Shown here: positions 1 through 6,564 of the stretch, one piece after another
How the letters are laid out: each line of letters starts with the position of its first letter
Position numbering within the stretch: the first letter of the stretch is position 1
NCBI GenBank assembly: GCA_020028375.1
Contig: JAHZNX010000010.1
Location: 1 to 17,682 of the forward strand
DNA: 17,682 nt
Direction: 5' to 3'
DNA from: Betaproteobacteria bacterium
GTDB taxonomy: Bacteria > Pseudomonadota > Gammaproteobacteria > Burkholderiales > SG8-41
Notes under the pieces: model-generated
What the model was told of the DNA's origin: nothing
The model's database searches: none
Seen by the model: the letters and a program-made list of their open reading frames with translations, nothing else
Program-made: the position numbers and the translations under genes

Positions 1-375
1 CTCCTCATGCGTGACGGCGTGACGCGCGAATTTCACGGCGGAGAAGCGCACACCACGAACAACCGTATGGAGCTCGTCGCCGTGATCCGCGCGCTGGAAG
101 CGCTCGAGCACGGCACCCGGGCACGGCTCCACACCGACTCGCAGTACGTGCAGCTCGGCATCAGCAAGTGGATCCGCGACTGGAAAAAACGCGGCTGGCG
201 CACCGCGGACAGGAAGCCGGTCAAGAACGCGGACCTGTGGCGCCGACTCGATGAGCTGGCGGCATTGCACAGCATCGAGTGGATCTGGGTGCGCGGTCAC
301 GAAGGTAACGTCGGCAACGAGCGCGCCGACGAGCTGGCCAATCTCGGCGTTGCCGAAGTCACCTCGACTTCGTGA
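1..375 (+). CDS. rnhA: Ribonuclease HI, 3' portion (5' end outside window)
   Basis: Ribonuclease HI cleaves the RNA strand of RNA:DNA hybrids in the cytoplasm (R-loops, replication primers). The reading frame is open from base 1, so the start and the first roughly 25 residues lie outside the window; the ATG at 7 is internal. Visible family landmarks are TTNNRMEL with the second catalytic carboxylate (Glu), TDSQYV with the third (Asp), WKKRGWRTADRKPVKN from the basic handle region, the RGHEG histidine loop, and NERADELA with the last catalytic Asp. The first catalytic Asp should be upstream. The stop is TGA at 373-375 and gloB starts 23 bp later on the same strand. The rnhA/gloB/mltD neighbourhood also occurs in E. 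coli. Identification is firm; only the N-terminus cannot be judged. Confidence 0.95.
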   Translation, partial: LLMRDGVTREFHGGEAHTTNNRMELVAVIRALEALEHGTRARLHTDSQYVQLGISKWIRDWKKRGWRTADRKPVKNADLWRRLDELAALHSIEWIWVRGHEGNVGNERADELANLGVAEVTSTS

Positions 376-398
376 GTCGCCGATCAACAGCGGGCTCC

Positions 399-1169
399 AT
401 GAGCATCCACGAAGTCATACCGCTCCGCGCCTTTGCGGACAACTACGTCTGGACGATCCGGGATTCGACAGGTGCAGCGGTGGTCGACCCAGGCGACGCG
501 CGGCCGGTGCTGGAGTACCTGGATGCGGAAAAGCTCAAACTCGTCGCCATACTCAATACTCATCATCATGCCGACCACGTCGGCGGCAACACCGGGCTGC
601 TCGGCCGCTGGAAGGTACCGGTCTATGGCCCCTACGACGAGCGCATCCGCGAAGTCACGCACAGGCTGAAGGATGGAGCGCAATTCACCCTGCCCCACTT
701 CGGCATCGATTTCGAGGTGCTCGAGATACCGGGGCACACCCGCAGCCATATCGCCTTCCACGGCGGCGGCATGCTGTTCTGCGGCGACACGCTCTTCGCG
801 GCGGGATGCGGGCGCCTGTTCGAAGGCACGCCGCGGCAGATGCACGATTCGCTTTTTCGCCTGATGCGGCTGCCGGACGCCACCCGCGTCTACTGCGGCC
901 ACGAATACACCCTGTCCAACATCCGGTTCGCGAAAGCCGCCGATCCCGATAATGCTGCCCTGCTCGAGTTGGAAGTAAAGGCAAAGCAGCAGCGCGACCG
1001 GGGCCTGCCGACCCTGCCCTCCACCATCGGGCAGGAGAAGGCGACCAATCCGTTCGTCCGCGTGAGCGAGCCTGCCGTGATCGCTTCCGCCAGCCGCTAC
1101 GCCGGCAAAGCGCTCAATGACCCCGTGAGCGTGCTTGCGGCAATACGGGAGTGGAAGAACACCTTTTGA
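399..1169 (+). CDS. gloB: Hydroxyacylglutathione hydrolase (glyoxalase II)
   Basis: Glyoxalase II hydrolyses S-D-lactoylglutathione to D-lactate and glutathione, the second step of methylglyoxal detoxification in the cytosol. The 256-residue product has the metallo-beta-lactamase metal motif THHHADH (residues 54-60), with further likely metal ligands in PGHT (about 112), CGDTLF (Asp about 130) and CGHEYT (His about 168). The C-terminal region with NPFVR fits the substrate-binding domain of the family. An in-frame GTG at 372 overlaps the rnhA stop. I chose the ATG at 399 because the family normally begins just before the FADNYVW-type segment and the GTG would add nine non-conserved residues. 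The gene is probably co-transcribed with rnhA. A short heptamer array starts 6 bp after the stop. Confidence 0.95.
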   Translation: MSIHEVIPLRAFADNYVWTIRDSTGAAVVDPGDARPVLEYLDAEKLKLVAILNTHHHADHVGGNTGLLGRWKVPVYGPYDERIREVTHRLKDGAQFTLPHFGIDFEVLEIPGHTRSHIAFHGGGMLFCGDTLFAAGCGRLFEGTPRQMHDSLFRLMRLPDATRVYCGHEYTLSNIRFAKAADPDNAALLELEVKAKQQRDRGLPTLPSTIGQEKATNPFVRVSEPAVIASASRYAGKALNDPVSVLAAIREWKNTF

Positions 1170-1174
1170 TGGGT

Positions 1175-1202
1175 GTGAGTGGCGAGTACTGAGTGGTAAG
1201 TG
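1175..1202 (+). repeat. Tandem heptamer array, left arm (4 x 7 bp)
   Basis: Four adjacent 7-bp units, GTGAGTG, GCGAGTA, CTGAGTG and GTAAGTG, start 6 bp after the gloB stop. A matching set in inverted orientation lies at 1417-1444. Unit by unit the two sets agree at about 19 of 28 positions, so any stem would be imperfect. The mltD promoter lies in the 214 bp between them. Confidence 0.55.
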
Positions 1203-1287
1203 GACAGGGCAACTACCCAAGTGTCCGAGGCTTCACAAATTACTTTTGAGTCCTGTTGGAATACTCTGATTTTTTGAGCATTTTTAC

Positions 1288-1316
1288 TTGACGTTGCCGA
1301 GGGTCTTGGCTATCAT
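1288..1316 (+). promoter_or_regulatory. Sigma70-type promoter upstream of mltD
   Basis: TTGACG at 1288-1293 and TATCAT at 1311-1316 are separated by exactly 17 bp. Each hexamer matches the sigma70 consensus at five of six positions. An AT-rich stretch lies just upstream. Transcription would start near 1323, giving a leader of about 140 nt before the mltD ATG. Based on sequence match only. Confidence 0.6.
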
Positions 1317-1350
1317 CCCCCGCTCCGGTAAAAAGCAAACCTGGTGAGCC

Positions 1351-1470
1351 ATGATCGGAAGCCCCATCTACTTTGATCCAATGCTTCCCCCGCCCGCGGG
1401 GCAGTCCCGCTTTACCCACTCTCCAATCGCGATTCTCGACTCACGCTTTTCAAGCAAGGCCCAATGGTGA
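1351..1470 (+). CDS. Possible 39-codon leader ORF overlapping the mltD start
   Basis: An open frame begins with ATG at 1351, shortly after a GGTGAG that could act as a ribosome binding site but sits closer than usual (about 3 nt). It ends with TGA at 1468-1470, overlapping the mltD start codon at 1464 in another frame. The product would be 39 residues, proline-rich near residues 10-16 and ending in KAQW. Its last third is encoded by the inverted heptamer array at 1417-1444. It resembles no family I recognise. The position between promoter and mltD would suit translational coupling, but an ORF this short can occur by chance. Confidence 0.25.
   Translation: MIGSPIYFDPMLPPPAGQSRFTHSPIAILDSRFSSKAQW
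1417..1444 (-). repeat. Tandem heptamer array, right arm (inverted)
   Basis: Four adjacent 7-bp units on the + strand, CACTCTC, CAATCGC, GATTCTC and GACTCAC, are the inverted counterpart of the array at 1175-1202. Read on the - strand they begin GTGAGTC. They lie just upstream of the mltD start, inside the possible leader ORF. Confidence 0.45.
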
Positions 1471-2870
1471 CCCGCGCTCTCGCGTTGGGCCTTGCGGCCC
1501 TGCTGCTCGGCGCCTGCGTGCACATGCCGCAGGACGCATCGGACGCGTTGGCGGGCGCTAAGCCTGCCACGGGGACCGTCGCCGCGAAGGAGCAGCCGCC
1601 GATGCCGCCGGTGAATATCCACGCGCAGACTCCTCCGCCAGCGCCCGTCGTAGTAGCGCCACCGCCCCCGCCTCCTCTTCCCCCCAATGTGTGGGACCGC
1701 ATCCGGGCCGGCTTCCGCATGGCCAACCTGGACGGCGTCCTCGTGGAACGGCAGGAGCAGTGGTATGCGGACAATCCCGAATACGTCGCGCGCATGGTGG
1801 AGCGCAGCAGCCATTTCCTTTATCACGTCGTCGAGGAAGTCGAGCGCCGCAGGATGCCAACCGAGATCGTGCTGCTGCCGATGATCGAAAGCGCCTACAA
1901 CCCGACGGCATACTCGCGCTCGCACGCCTCTGGCATGTGGCAGTTCATCCCGTCCACCGGCAGGCTCTACGGGCTGCGGCAGAACTTCTGGTACGACGGC
2001 CGGCGCGACGTGCTCGCCGCGACCAGCGCCGCGCTCGACTATCTCCAGAAGCTCCACGACCAGTTCGGCGACTGGACCCTCGCCCTCGCGGCCTACAACT
2101 GGGGCGAGGGCGCGGTAAGCCGGTCGGTTGCGCGGAACGAAGCGCGCGGGCTGCCGACGGACTACGAAAGCCTCGCGATGCCGCTCGAGACGCGCAAATA
2201 CGTGCCCAAGCTGCAGGCCGTGAAGAACATCGTTTCCGATTCCCGGCGCTACGGCATCACGCTCCCGGACATCCCGAACCGCCCCTATTTCGCGACCGTC
2301 ACCACGCGCCGCCACATCGACGTCCAGCTCGCCGCCAGCCTCGCCGAGTTGTCGCTGGAGGAATTCCGTTTCCTCAACCCGGCGCACAACAAACCGGTGA
2401 TCAAGGCCGACGGGTCGGAGGCCATCGTGCTGCCCGTGGACAAGGTCGCCGTGTTCGAGAAGAACCTCGATACCCACGACCGGCCGCTGGTGTCGTGGCA
2501 AACCTACACGGTCAAGCGCAGTGACAAGCCGGAGCAGATCGCATCCAGGCACGGCATGACGCTCGCGGAGCTGAAGGAAGTCAACGGGATCGCGCCCAAG
2601 CGCAAGATCGTTCCCGGCCAGACCCTGCTCGTGCCGCTGCGCGGCGAAGCTGTCCCCCACCTTCCCGATCTGCCCGCGCCGAAAGTGGCTTCCGCCGGCG
2701 GCACGCCGAGGCGGGCGAAATGCTTCATGGTGAGCAACAGTGGCGCCAAGAAGCAGGTGCCGTGCGCGGCGCCGGCGAAAAAGAAGACCGTAGCGGCCAA
2801 GCCGCTTGCTGAGCCGCGCGTGAATGGCTCAGGCGCCGCTGTGTCCACCCGCGCGCTCACTGGAGGATAG
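1464..2870 (+). CDS. mltD: Membrane-bound lytic murein transglycosylase D (lipoprotein, SLT + LysM)
   Basis: This enzyme cleaves peptidoglycan glycan strands non-hydrolytically, forming 1,6-anhydromuramyl ends, in the periplasm and probably anchored to the outer membrane. The 468-residue product starts with a lipoprotein signal ending in the lipobox LGAC (Cys18). A proline-rich linker follows (about 45-75), then the lytic transglycosylase domain with the likely catalytic Glu142 in PMIESAYNP, the GMWQFIPSTGR segment (157-167) and ALAAYNWGEG (207-216). One LysM-type peptidoglycan-binding repeat is clear at about 346-392; E. coli MltD has two. The tail from 400 is Lys/Ala/Pro-rich with low complexity. 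An AAGG lies about 5 bp before the ATG. Its stop abuts the stop of the convergent ATPase gene with no gap. Confidence 0.93.
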   Translation: MVTRALALGLAALLLGACVHMPQDASDALAGAKPATGTVAAKEQPPMPPVNIHAQTPPPAPVVVAPPPPPPLPPNVWDRIRAGFRMANLDGVLVERQEQWYADNPEYVARMVERSSHFLYHVVEEVERRRMPTEIVLLPMIESAYNPTAYSRSHASGMWQFIPSTGRLYGLRQNFWYDGRRDVLAATSAALDYLQKLHDQFGDWTLALAAYNWGEGAVSRSVARNEARGLPTDYESLAMPLETRKYVPKLQAVKNIVSDSRRYGITLPDIPNRPYFATVTTRRHIDVQLAASLAELSLEEFRFLNPAHNKPVIKADGSEAIVLPVDKVAVFEKNLDTHDRPLVSWQTYTVKRSDKPEQIASRHGMTLAELKEVNGIAPKRKIVPGQTLLVPLRGEAVPHLPDLPAPKVASAGGTPRRAKCFMVSNSGAKKQVPCAAPAKKKTVAAKPLAEPRVNGSGAAVSTRALTGG

Positions 2871-4937
2871 TCACGCTTTTTGCTTCACCGCGTCGGCGGC
2901 GTAGAGGTGGCAAGCGGTCGAATGTGAAACAGTAAAGCGCGCGCTGTCCGGATAGGCTTCCCGGCAGCGCGCGAAAGCATCCGGACAGCGCGGATGAAAA
3001 TGGCACCCCGCCGGCGGGCTGACCGGCGAGGGCAGCTCGCCCTGCAGCCGGATCACATTCCGCTTTGTCGCCGGATCCATCACGGGCACCGCCGAGAGCA
3101 GCGCGCGCGTATAGGGGTGTTTCGGGCCGGCCAGCACCTCCTCCACGCTGCCGCGCTCGACGATGCGCCCGAGGTACATGACCGCCACCTCGTGCGCGAG
3201 GAACTCGATCACCGAGATGTTGTGGGTGATGAAGAGATAGGCGAGCCCTCGCTTTCGCTGCAGGGCTTTCAGCAAGTTGAGAATCTGCGCCTGCACCGAG
3301 ACGTCGAGGGCGCTGGTCGGCTCGTCGCAGATGATGAGGCGCGGCTCCACTGAAAGCGCGCGCGCGATAGCGACGCGTTGCCGCTGCCCCCCGGAAAACT
3401 CGTGCGGGTAGCGGAACTTGAGATCCCGCGCGAGCCCGACGTCGCCCAGCAGCGCGTCGATTCTGTCCTGGCGCTCCTCGCGCCCGGCGCCGATGCCGAG
3501 CGCCGCCATGCCCTCCTCCAGCGCTTCCATGACCCGCATGCGCGGATTGAGAGACGCATAGGGATCCTGGAAGATGATCTGCACGTCCTTGCGCCGCGGG
3601 CGCAGTTCGGCGCGCCCGAGCCGCGCCAGGTCCGCGCCGTCGAACAGCACCGCGCCGGAGGTCGGCTCGACCAGGCGCAGGATGCCCTTGCCCACCGTGG
3701 TCTTGCCGCAGCCGGATTCGCCCACCAGGCCGAGCGTGCGGCCAGCCTCGATCTCGAGCGAAACGCCATCAACCGCTTTCACGTGCGCGACGACACGCCT
3801 CAGCAGTCCCTTGTGTACGGGGAAATGCACCTTGAGGTCGCGGACAGCGAGCAATGGCGTCGCCGCGACCGAAGGATGAGGGATGAAGGATGAAGGATGA
3901 CTCCCAACATCGCCGGTAGTTACTTCCGCCTTCATCCTTCCGCCATCATCCTTGAACTTTGCGCCCGGCGCGTAGAGGTGGCAGCGGGCCATTTGTCCAC
4001 TGCCCGCCCCGTGCCAGCCGGGCGCGACACGGTGGCAGAGGTCCCACGCCGAATCGCAGCGGTCGGCAAAGCGGCAGCCGGTGAACACGCGCGTGAGCGA
4101 GGGCACGGTGCCGGGAATTGCAGCGAGGGGCGCGCCGCGCTTCGCCCCCGTCGGCAACGACTCGAAGAGCCTGCGCGAATAGGGGTGCGCGGGCCGCGCG
4201 AAGAACGCCTCGCGGGAGGCGGTCTCGACGATTTCCCCGGCATACATTACGGCCACGCGGTGCGCCATCTCGGCGACGACGCCCAGGTCGTGGGTGATCA
4301 GCATCATCGACATGCGGCGGTCCCTCTGCAGCTGCCGCAGCAGGTCGAGCACTTGCGCCTGGATGGTGACGTCGACCGCGGTGGTCGGCTCATCCGCAAT
4401 CAGGAGCTCCGGATCGCAGGCGAGCGCCATCGCGATCATCACCCTCTGCTTCATGCCGCCGGAGAGCTGGAACGGGTATTCGTCGCGCCGGCGCGCGGCA
4501 TCGGGAATTTGCACCGCCTCGATGAGCTTCTGCACGCGCTCTTCCAGCGCCGCCCCCGCGAGGTCGGTGTGGCGCCGGAGCGTCTCGGCGATCTGCGCGC
4601 CCGCGGTCATGACGGGATTGAGCGAGAGCGCCGGCTCCTGGAAGATCATGCCGATGCGCCGCCCGCGCACTTCGCGCATGGCCGATTCGGGCAGCTGCAG
4701 CAGATCGCGCCCGTCGAGCTCGACGCTGCCACCAACGATGCCGCCGGCGTCCGGCAGCAGCCGCATGATTGAGAGCGCGGTCATGGATTTGCCGCAGCCG
4801 GATTCACCGACCAGCGCGAAGGTCTCGCCGCGGTGAACCTCGAAGGACACCCCGTCCACGGCGCGCACGACAGCGTCGCCCGCATCGAGCCACGTTCTAA
4901 GATTCCTGACGCTCAGCAATGGGCGGGCGTTGCTCAT
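2871..4937 (-). CDS. Peptide-type ABC importer, fused double ATP-binding protein (YejF-like)
   Basis: Two ATPase domains in one 688-residue chain power import by the two permeases encoded upstream; it acts at the cytoplasmic face of the membrane. Domain 1 has Walker A GESGCGKS (44-51), signature LSGGMKQ (158-164), Walker B LLIADEP (178-184) and switch His216. Domain 2 has GESGCGKT (406-413), FSGGQRQ (515-521), LIICDEP (534-540) and His572. Each domain ends in an Opp/Dpp-type C-terminal region with four cysteines. In some Dpp ATPases these hold an iron-sulfur cluster; that is not shown here. The ATG at 4937 was chosen because an in-frame TTG at 5036 would prepend 33 residues coded largely by a 15-bp tandem repeat. 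Residues about 329-355, the interdomain linker, are coded by an inverted heptamer element. The protein ends QKA, with TGA inside GCGTGAC. Confidence 0.92.
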   Translation of the reverse strand: MSNARPLLSVRNLRTWLDAGDAVVRAVDGVSFEVHRGETFALVGESGCGKSMTALSIMRLLPDAGGIVGGSVELDGRDLLQLPESAMREVRGRRIGMIFQEPALSLNPVMTAGAQIAETLRRHTDLAGAALEERVQKLIEAVQIPDAARRRDEYPFQLSGGMKQRVMIAMALACDPELLIADEPTTAVDVTIQAQVLDLLRQLQRDRRMSMMLITHDLGVVAEMAHRVAVMYAGEIVETASREAFFARPAHPYSRRLFESLPTGAKRGAPLAAIPGTVPSLTRVFTGCRFADRCDSAWDLCHRVAPGWHGAGSGQMARCHLYAPGAKFKDDGGRMKAEVTTGDVGSHPSSFIPHPSVAATPLLAVRDLKVHFPVHKGLLRRVVAHVKAVDGVSLEIEAGRTLGLVGESGCGKTTVGKGILRLVEPTSGAVLFDGADLARLGRAELRPRRKDVQIIFQDPYASLNPRMRVMEALEEGMAALGIGAGREERQDRIDALLGDVGLARDLKFRYPHEFSGGQRQRVAIARALSVEPRLIICDEPTSALDVSVQAQILNLLKALQRKRGLAYLFITHNISVIEFLAHEVAVMYLGRIVERGSVEEVLAGPKHPYTRALLSAVPVMDPATKRNVIRLQGELPSPVSPPAGCHFHPRCPDAFARCREAYPDSARFTVSHSTACHLYAADAVKQKA
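3874..3951. repeat. Inverted heptamer element (4 x 7 bp, 22-bp centre, 4 x 7 bp) inside the ATPase gene
   Basis: The left arm (3874-3901) is GGATGAG, GGATGAA, GGATGAA, GGATGAC. The centre is 3902-3923. The right arm (3924-3951) is TTCCGCC, TTCATCC, TTCCGCC, ATCATCC. The arms are complementary, with two of the four right-hand units diverged. The whole is 78 bp, a multiple of three, and encodes the interdomain linker of the fused ATPase without a frameshift. It has the same four-centre-four plan as the 15-bp elements at 4951 and 7551. Confidence 0.8.
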
Positions 4938-4950
4938 TCGGTCTCTAAAG

Positions 4951-5100
4951 GCGTGACGTGATACCCCGTGACGTGATGTTGCGTGACGTGATACGGCGTG
5001 ACGTGATAATGCGAGGAATGACAGACAAAGCATCAACCACGCTTCACCATGTCACGCTTCACCATGTCACGCTCTACCATGTCACGGTTCACCATGTCAC
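4951..5100. repeat. Inverted tandem 15-mer element A (4 + 4 units) between second permease and ATPase
   Basis: The left arm (4951-5010) is four exact 15-bp periods: GCGTGACGTGATACC, CCGTGACGTGATGTT, GCGTGACGTGATACG, GCGTGACGTGATAAT. A 30-bp centre follows. The right arm (5041-5100) is four inverted periods: GCTTCACCATGTCAC twice, GCTCTACCATGTCAC, GGTTCACCATGTCAC. In the operon mRNA the element begins within the permease stop codon (TGA, complement of 5097-5099) and ends 13 nt before the ATPase ATG. The arms would form a stem of about 60 bp with one wobble and one mismatch per conserved core, plus the variable bases. Confidence 0.9.
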
Positions 5101-6533
5101 GCTTTTTGAGCGGCAAGGCGGAAGGAACGCCCCACGCGGATGCGCGGATCGAAAGCGTCCCTGACGGCGTCCGCGAACAGGTTGGCCGACAGCACCAGCA
5201 GCAGCATGAAAGTGAAGGCTGCCGTCAGCGACCACCACACGATGGGTTCGCGCGCCATCTCCAGTCGCGCGCTGTTGATCATGGTGCCGAAGCTGATGGT
5301 CGAAGGATCCACGCCGACGCCGACGTAGGAAAGCACCGCCTCTGCCAGCACCAGCCCCGAAAAGTCCATCACGATGGCGATCAGCACGATGTGCATCACG
5401 TTGGGCAGGATATGGCGCGTGAGGATGCGGAAGTGCGGTACCGCGAAGGCGTGCGCCGCCTGGATGTACTCCATCTCGCGCAGCTTCAGCGCTTCCCCCC
5501 GCAGCAGCCGTGCCAGCCCGGTCCAGCTGGTGATGCCGAGGATCACGCACAGGAACAGGAGGCGCAGATCGGCGCGCGCGAGCACGGTGTCGAAGAGCTC
5601 GGGGTGCGTCTCGATCCAGACCTGCATCATCAGCACGGCGGCCGCGATCAGCAGCACGCCCGGGATCGAGGACAGCGTGGTGTAGAGGTACTGGATCACG
5701 TCGTCCACCCAACCCTTGAAGTAGCCCGCCATCACCCCCAGGGCAAGCGCAAAGGGCAGCATCACCAGCGTCGTGAGCGTGCCGATCACGAGACCGGTGC
5801 GGACGCTCTTCAGCGCCTGGTAGAAGACGTCCTGGCCCACCTTGTCGGTGCCGAAGACATGGTAATTGGCGGCGAGCGCGACAAGCGGCCCGCCGACCGC
5901 CAGCACCACCGCCAGCGTAAGAAGGATCGCGCGCCAGGGAATCTCCGTCTCCCCGCGCCGGAGCGCGCGCCACATCCGGCCGGTGTCAGCCGGGTCCCAG
6001 CGCGCGAGCACCACGCAGAGCAGCGTCGCGACGACGAGCCAGATCAAAGCCCCCCCGGCGATGCCGTAGAGGCAGCGCCGCGCGATATCCGGGCCCCATT
6101 CGGTGGCCGGGTCGGCGAGGTGGGCACCGCCGTACGTGAGGCGCGGGTAGTCGCGCACCTGCAGGCCGTCGGGCAGCTCGATCGTCTCTTTGGCGTAGCG
6201 GTGCGTGGCAAGCGGCGCGGAATAGGTCTTCGCCTTCTGCGTGCGCAGCTTCGTCGTGAGCTTGTCGAAGACGCTCAGCACCTCAACTGCGTAAATTGTT
6301 TTCCCGTCCCGCACCTCGACGGCGGGTCGGTAATGCACAGAGTCGGCGAGGCCGATGACGACGAAAAACGCGAGCACGGTCGCCGCCGCCATGCCGCTCG
6401 CGCTGCGCGCCACCTTGCGCCACGGCGCCATGAGGTGCTCGTGCCGACGGACATGCCGGACGAGGAGTGCGACGACCACCAGCAGGAGGTAGATCAGCGC
6501 GTCGGTCCAGAGAATTTCGAGCTTGAATGACAT
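5097..6533 (-). CDS. Peptide-type ABC importer permease 2 (DppC/YejE-like)
   Basis: This is the second inner-membrane subunit of the importer. The 478-residue product is much longer than E. coli YejE (341) or DppC (about 300). Two hydrophobic segments (about 12-27 and 48-64) precede a polar stretch (about 65-150) that could be an extra periplasmic domain. Further hydrophobic segments lie near 156-177 and 203-222. The conserved BPD_transp_1 part begins with the FGTDKVGQD motif (227-235), typical of the DppC type, and carries the ATPase-contacting EAA loop at about 355-378 (MEYIQAAHAF ... RHILPN). It starts 28 bp after the first permease stop. Its own TGA lies in the outermost unit of repeat element A, and the protein ends QKA. 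Substrate specificity cannot be read from sequence. Confidence 0.9.
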   Translation of the reverse strand: MSFKLEILWTDALIYLLLVVVALLVRHVRRHEHLMAPWRKVARSASGMAAATVLAFFVVIGLADSVHYRPAVEVRDGKTIYAVEVLSVFDKLTTKLRTQKAKTYSAPLATHRYAKETIELPDGLQVRDYPRLTYGGAHLADPATEWGPDIARRCLYGIAGGALIWLVVATLLCVVLARWDPADTGRMWRALRRGETEIPWRAILLTLAVVLAVGGPLVALAANYHVFGTDKVGQDVFYQALKSVRTGLVIGTLTTLVMLPFALALGVMAGYFKGWVDDVIQYLYTTLSSIPGVLLIAAAVLMMQVWIETHPELFDTVLARADLRLLFLCVILGITSWTGLARLLRGEALKLREMEYIQAAHAFAVPHFRILTRHILPNVMHIVLIAIVMDFSGLVLAEAVLSYVGVGVDPSTISFGTMINSARLEMAREPIVWWSLTAAFTFMLLLVLSANLFADAVRDAFDPRIRVGRSFRLAAQKA

Positions 6534-6546
6534 GGTCTCGTCGCGG

Positions 6547-6564
6547 GCGGCGCGTCACTCGTCA
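6547..6564. repeat. Short heptamer pair at the permease 1 stop
   Basis: On the - strand two adjacent GAGTGAC heptamers, followed by GCGCCGC, overlap the stop codon of permease 1 (TGA, complement of 6562-6564). No inverted partner is evident in the 28-bp spacer before permease 2. It may be a degenerate relic of the repeat types found at the other operon junctions. Confidence 0.35.

Noticed and set aside
9..28. GCGTGACG repeated at the start of the window, resembling the 15-mer core
   Set aside because: It lies in conserved rnhA coding sequence, with an 8-bp offset and only two copies, so it is probably coincidence.
1368..2660. 430-codon open frame antisense to mltD
   Set aside because: It is a shadow of the conserved mltD reading frame, with a low-complexity Arg/His/Val product.
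3874..3951. Possible frameshift or pseudogene in the ATPase because of the internal repeat
   Set aside because: The frame is intact, and both ATPase domains retain all key motifs.
4938..5036. Repeat-coded N-terminal extension of the ATPase (TTG start at 5036)
   Set aside because: The extension is mostly a pentapeptide repeat (SRHAV-like) coded by the 15-mer array. The family start fits the ATG at 4937.
4951..5100. CRISPR array
   Set aside because: Units are 15 bp with only three variable bases, in two opposing arms. There are no spacers of CRISPR length and no cas genes.
5049..6530. 493-codon open frame antisense to permease 2, starting in the repeat array
   Set aside because: The opposite strand encodes a clear ABC permease. 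The product starts with repeat-coded residues and has no domain.
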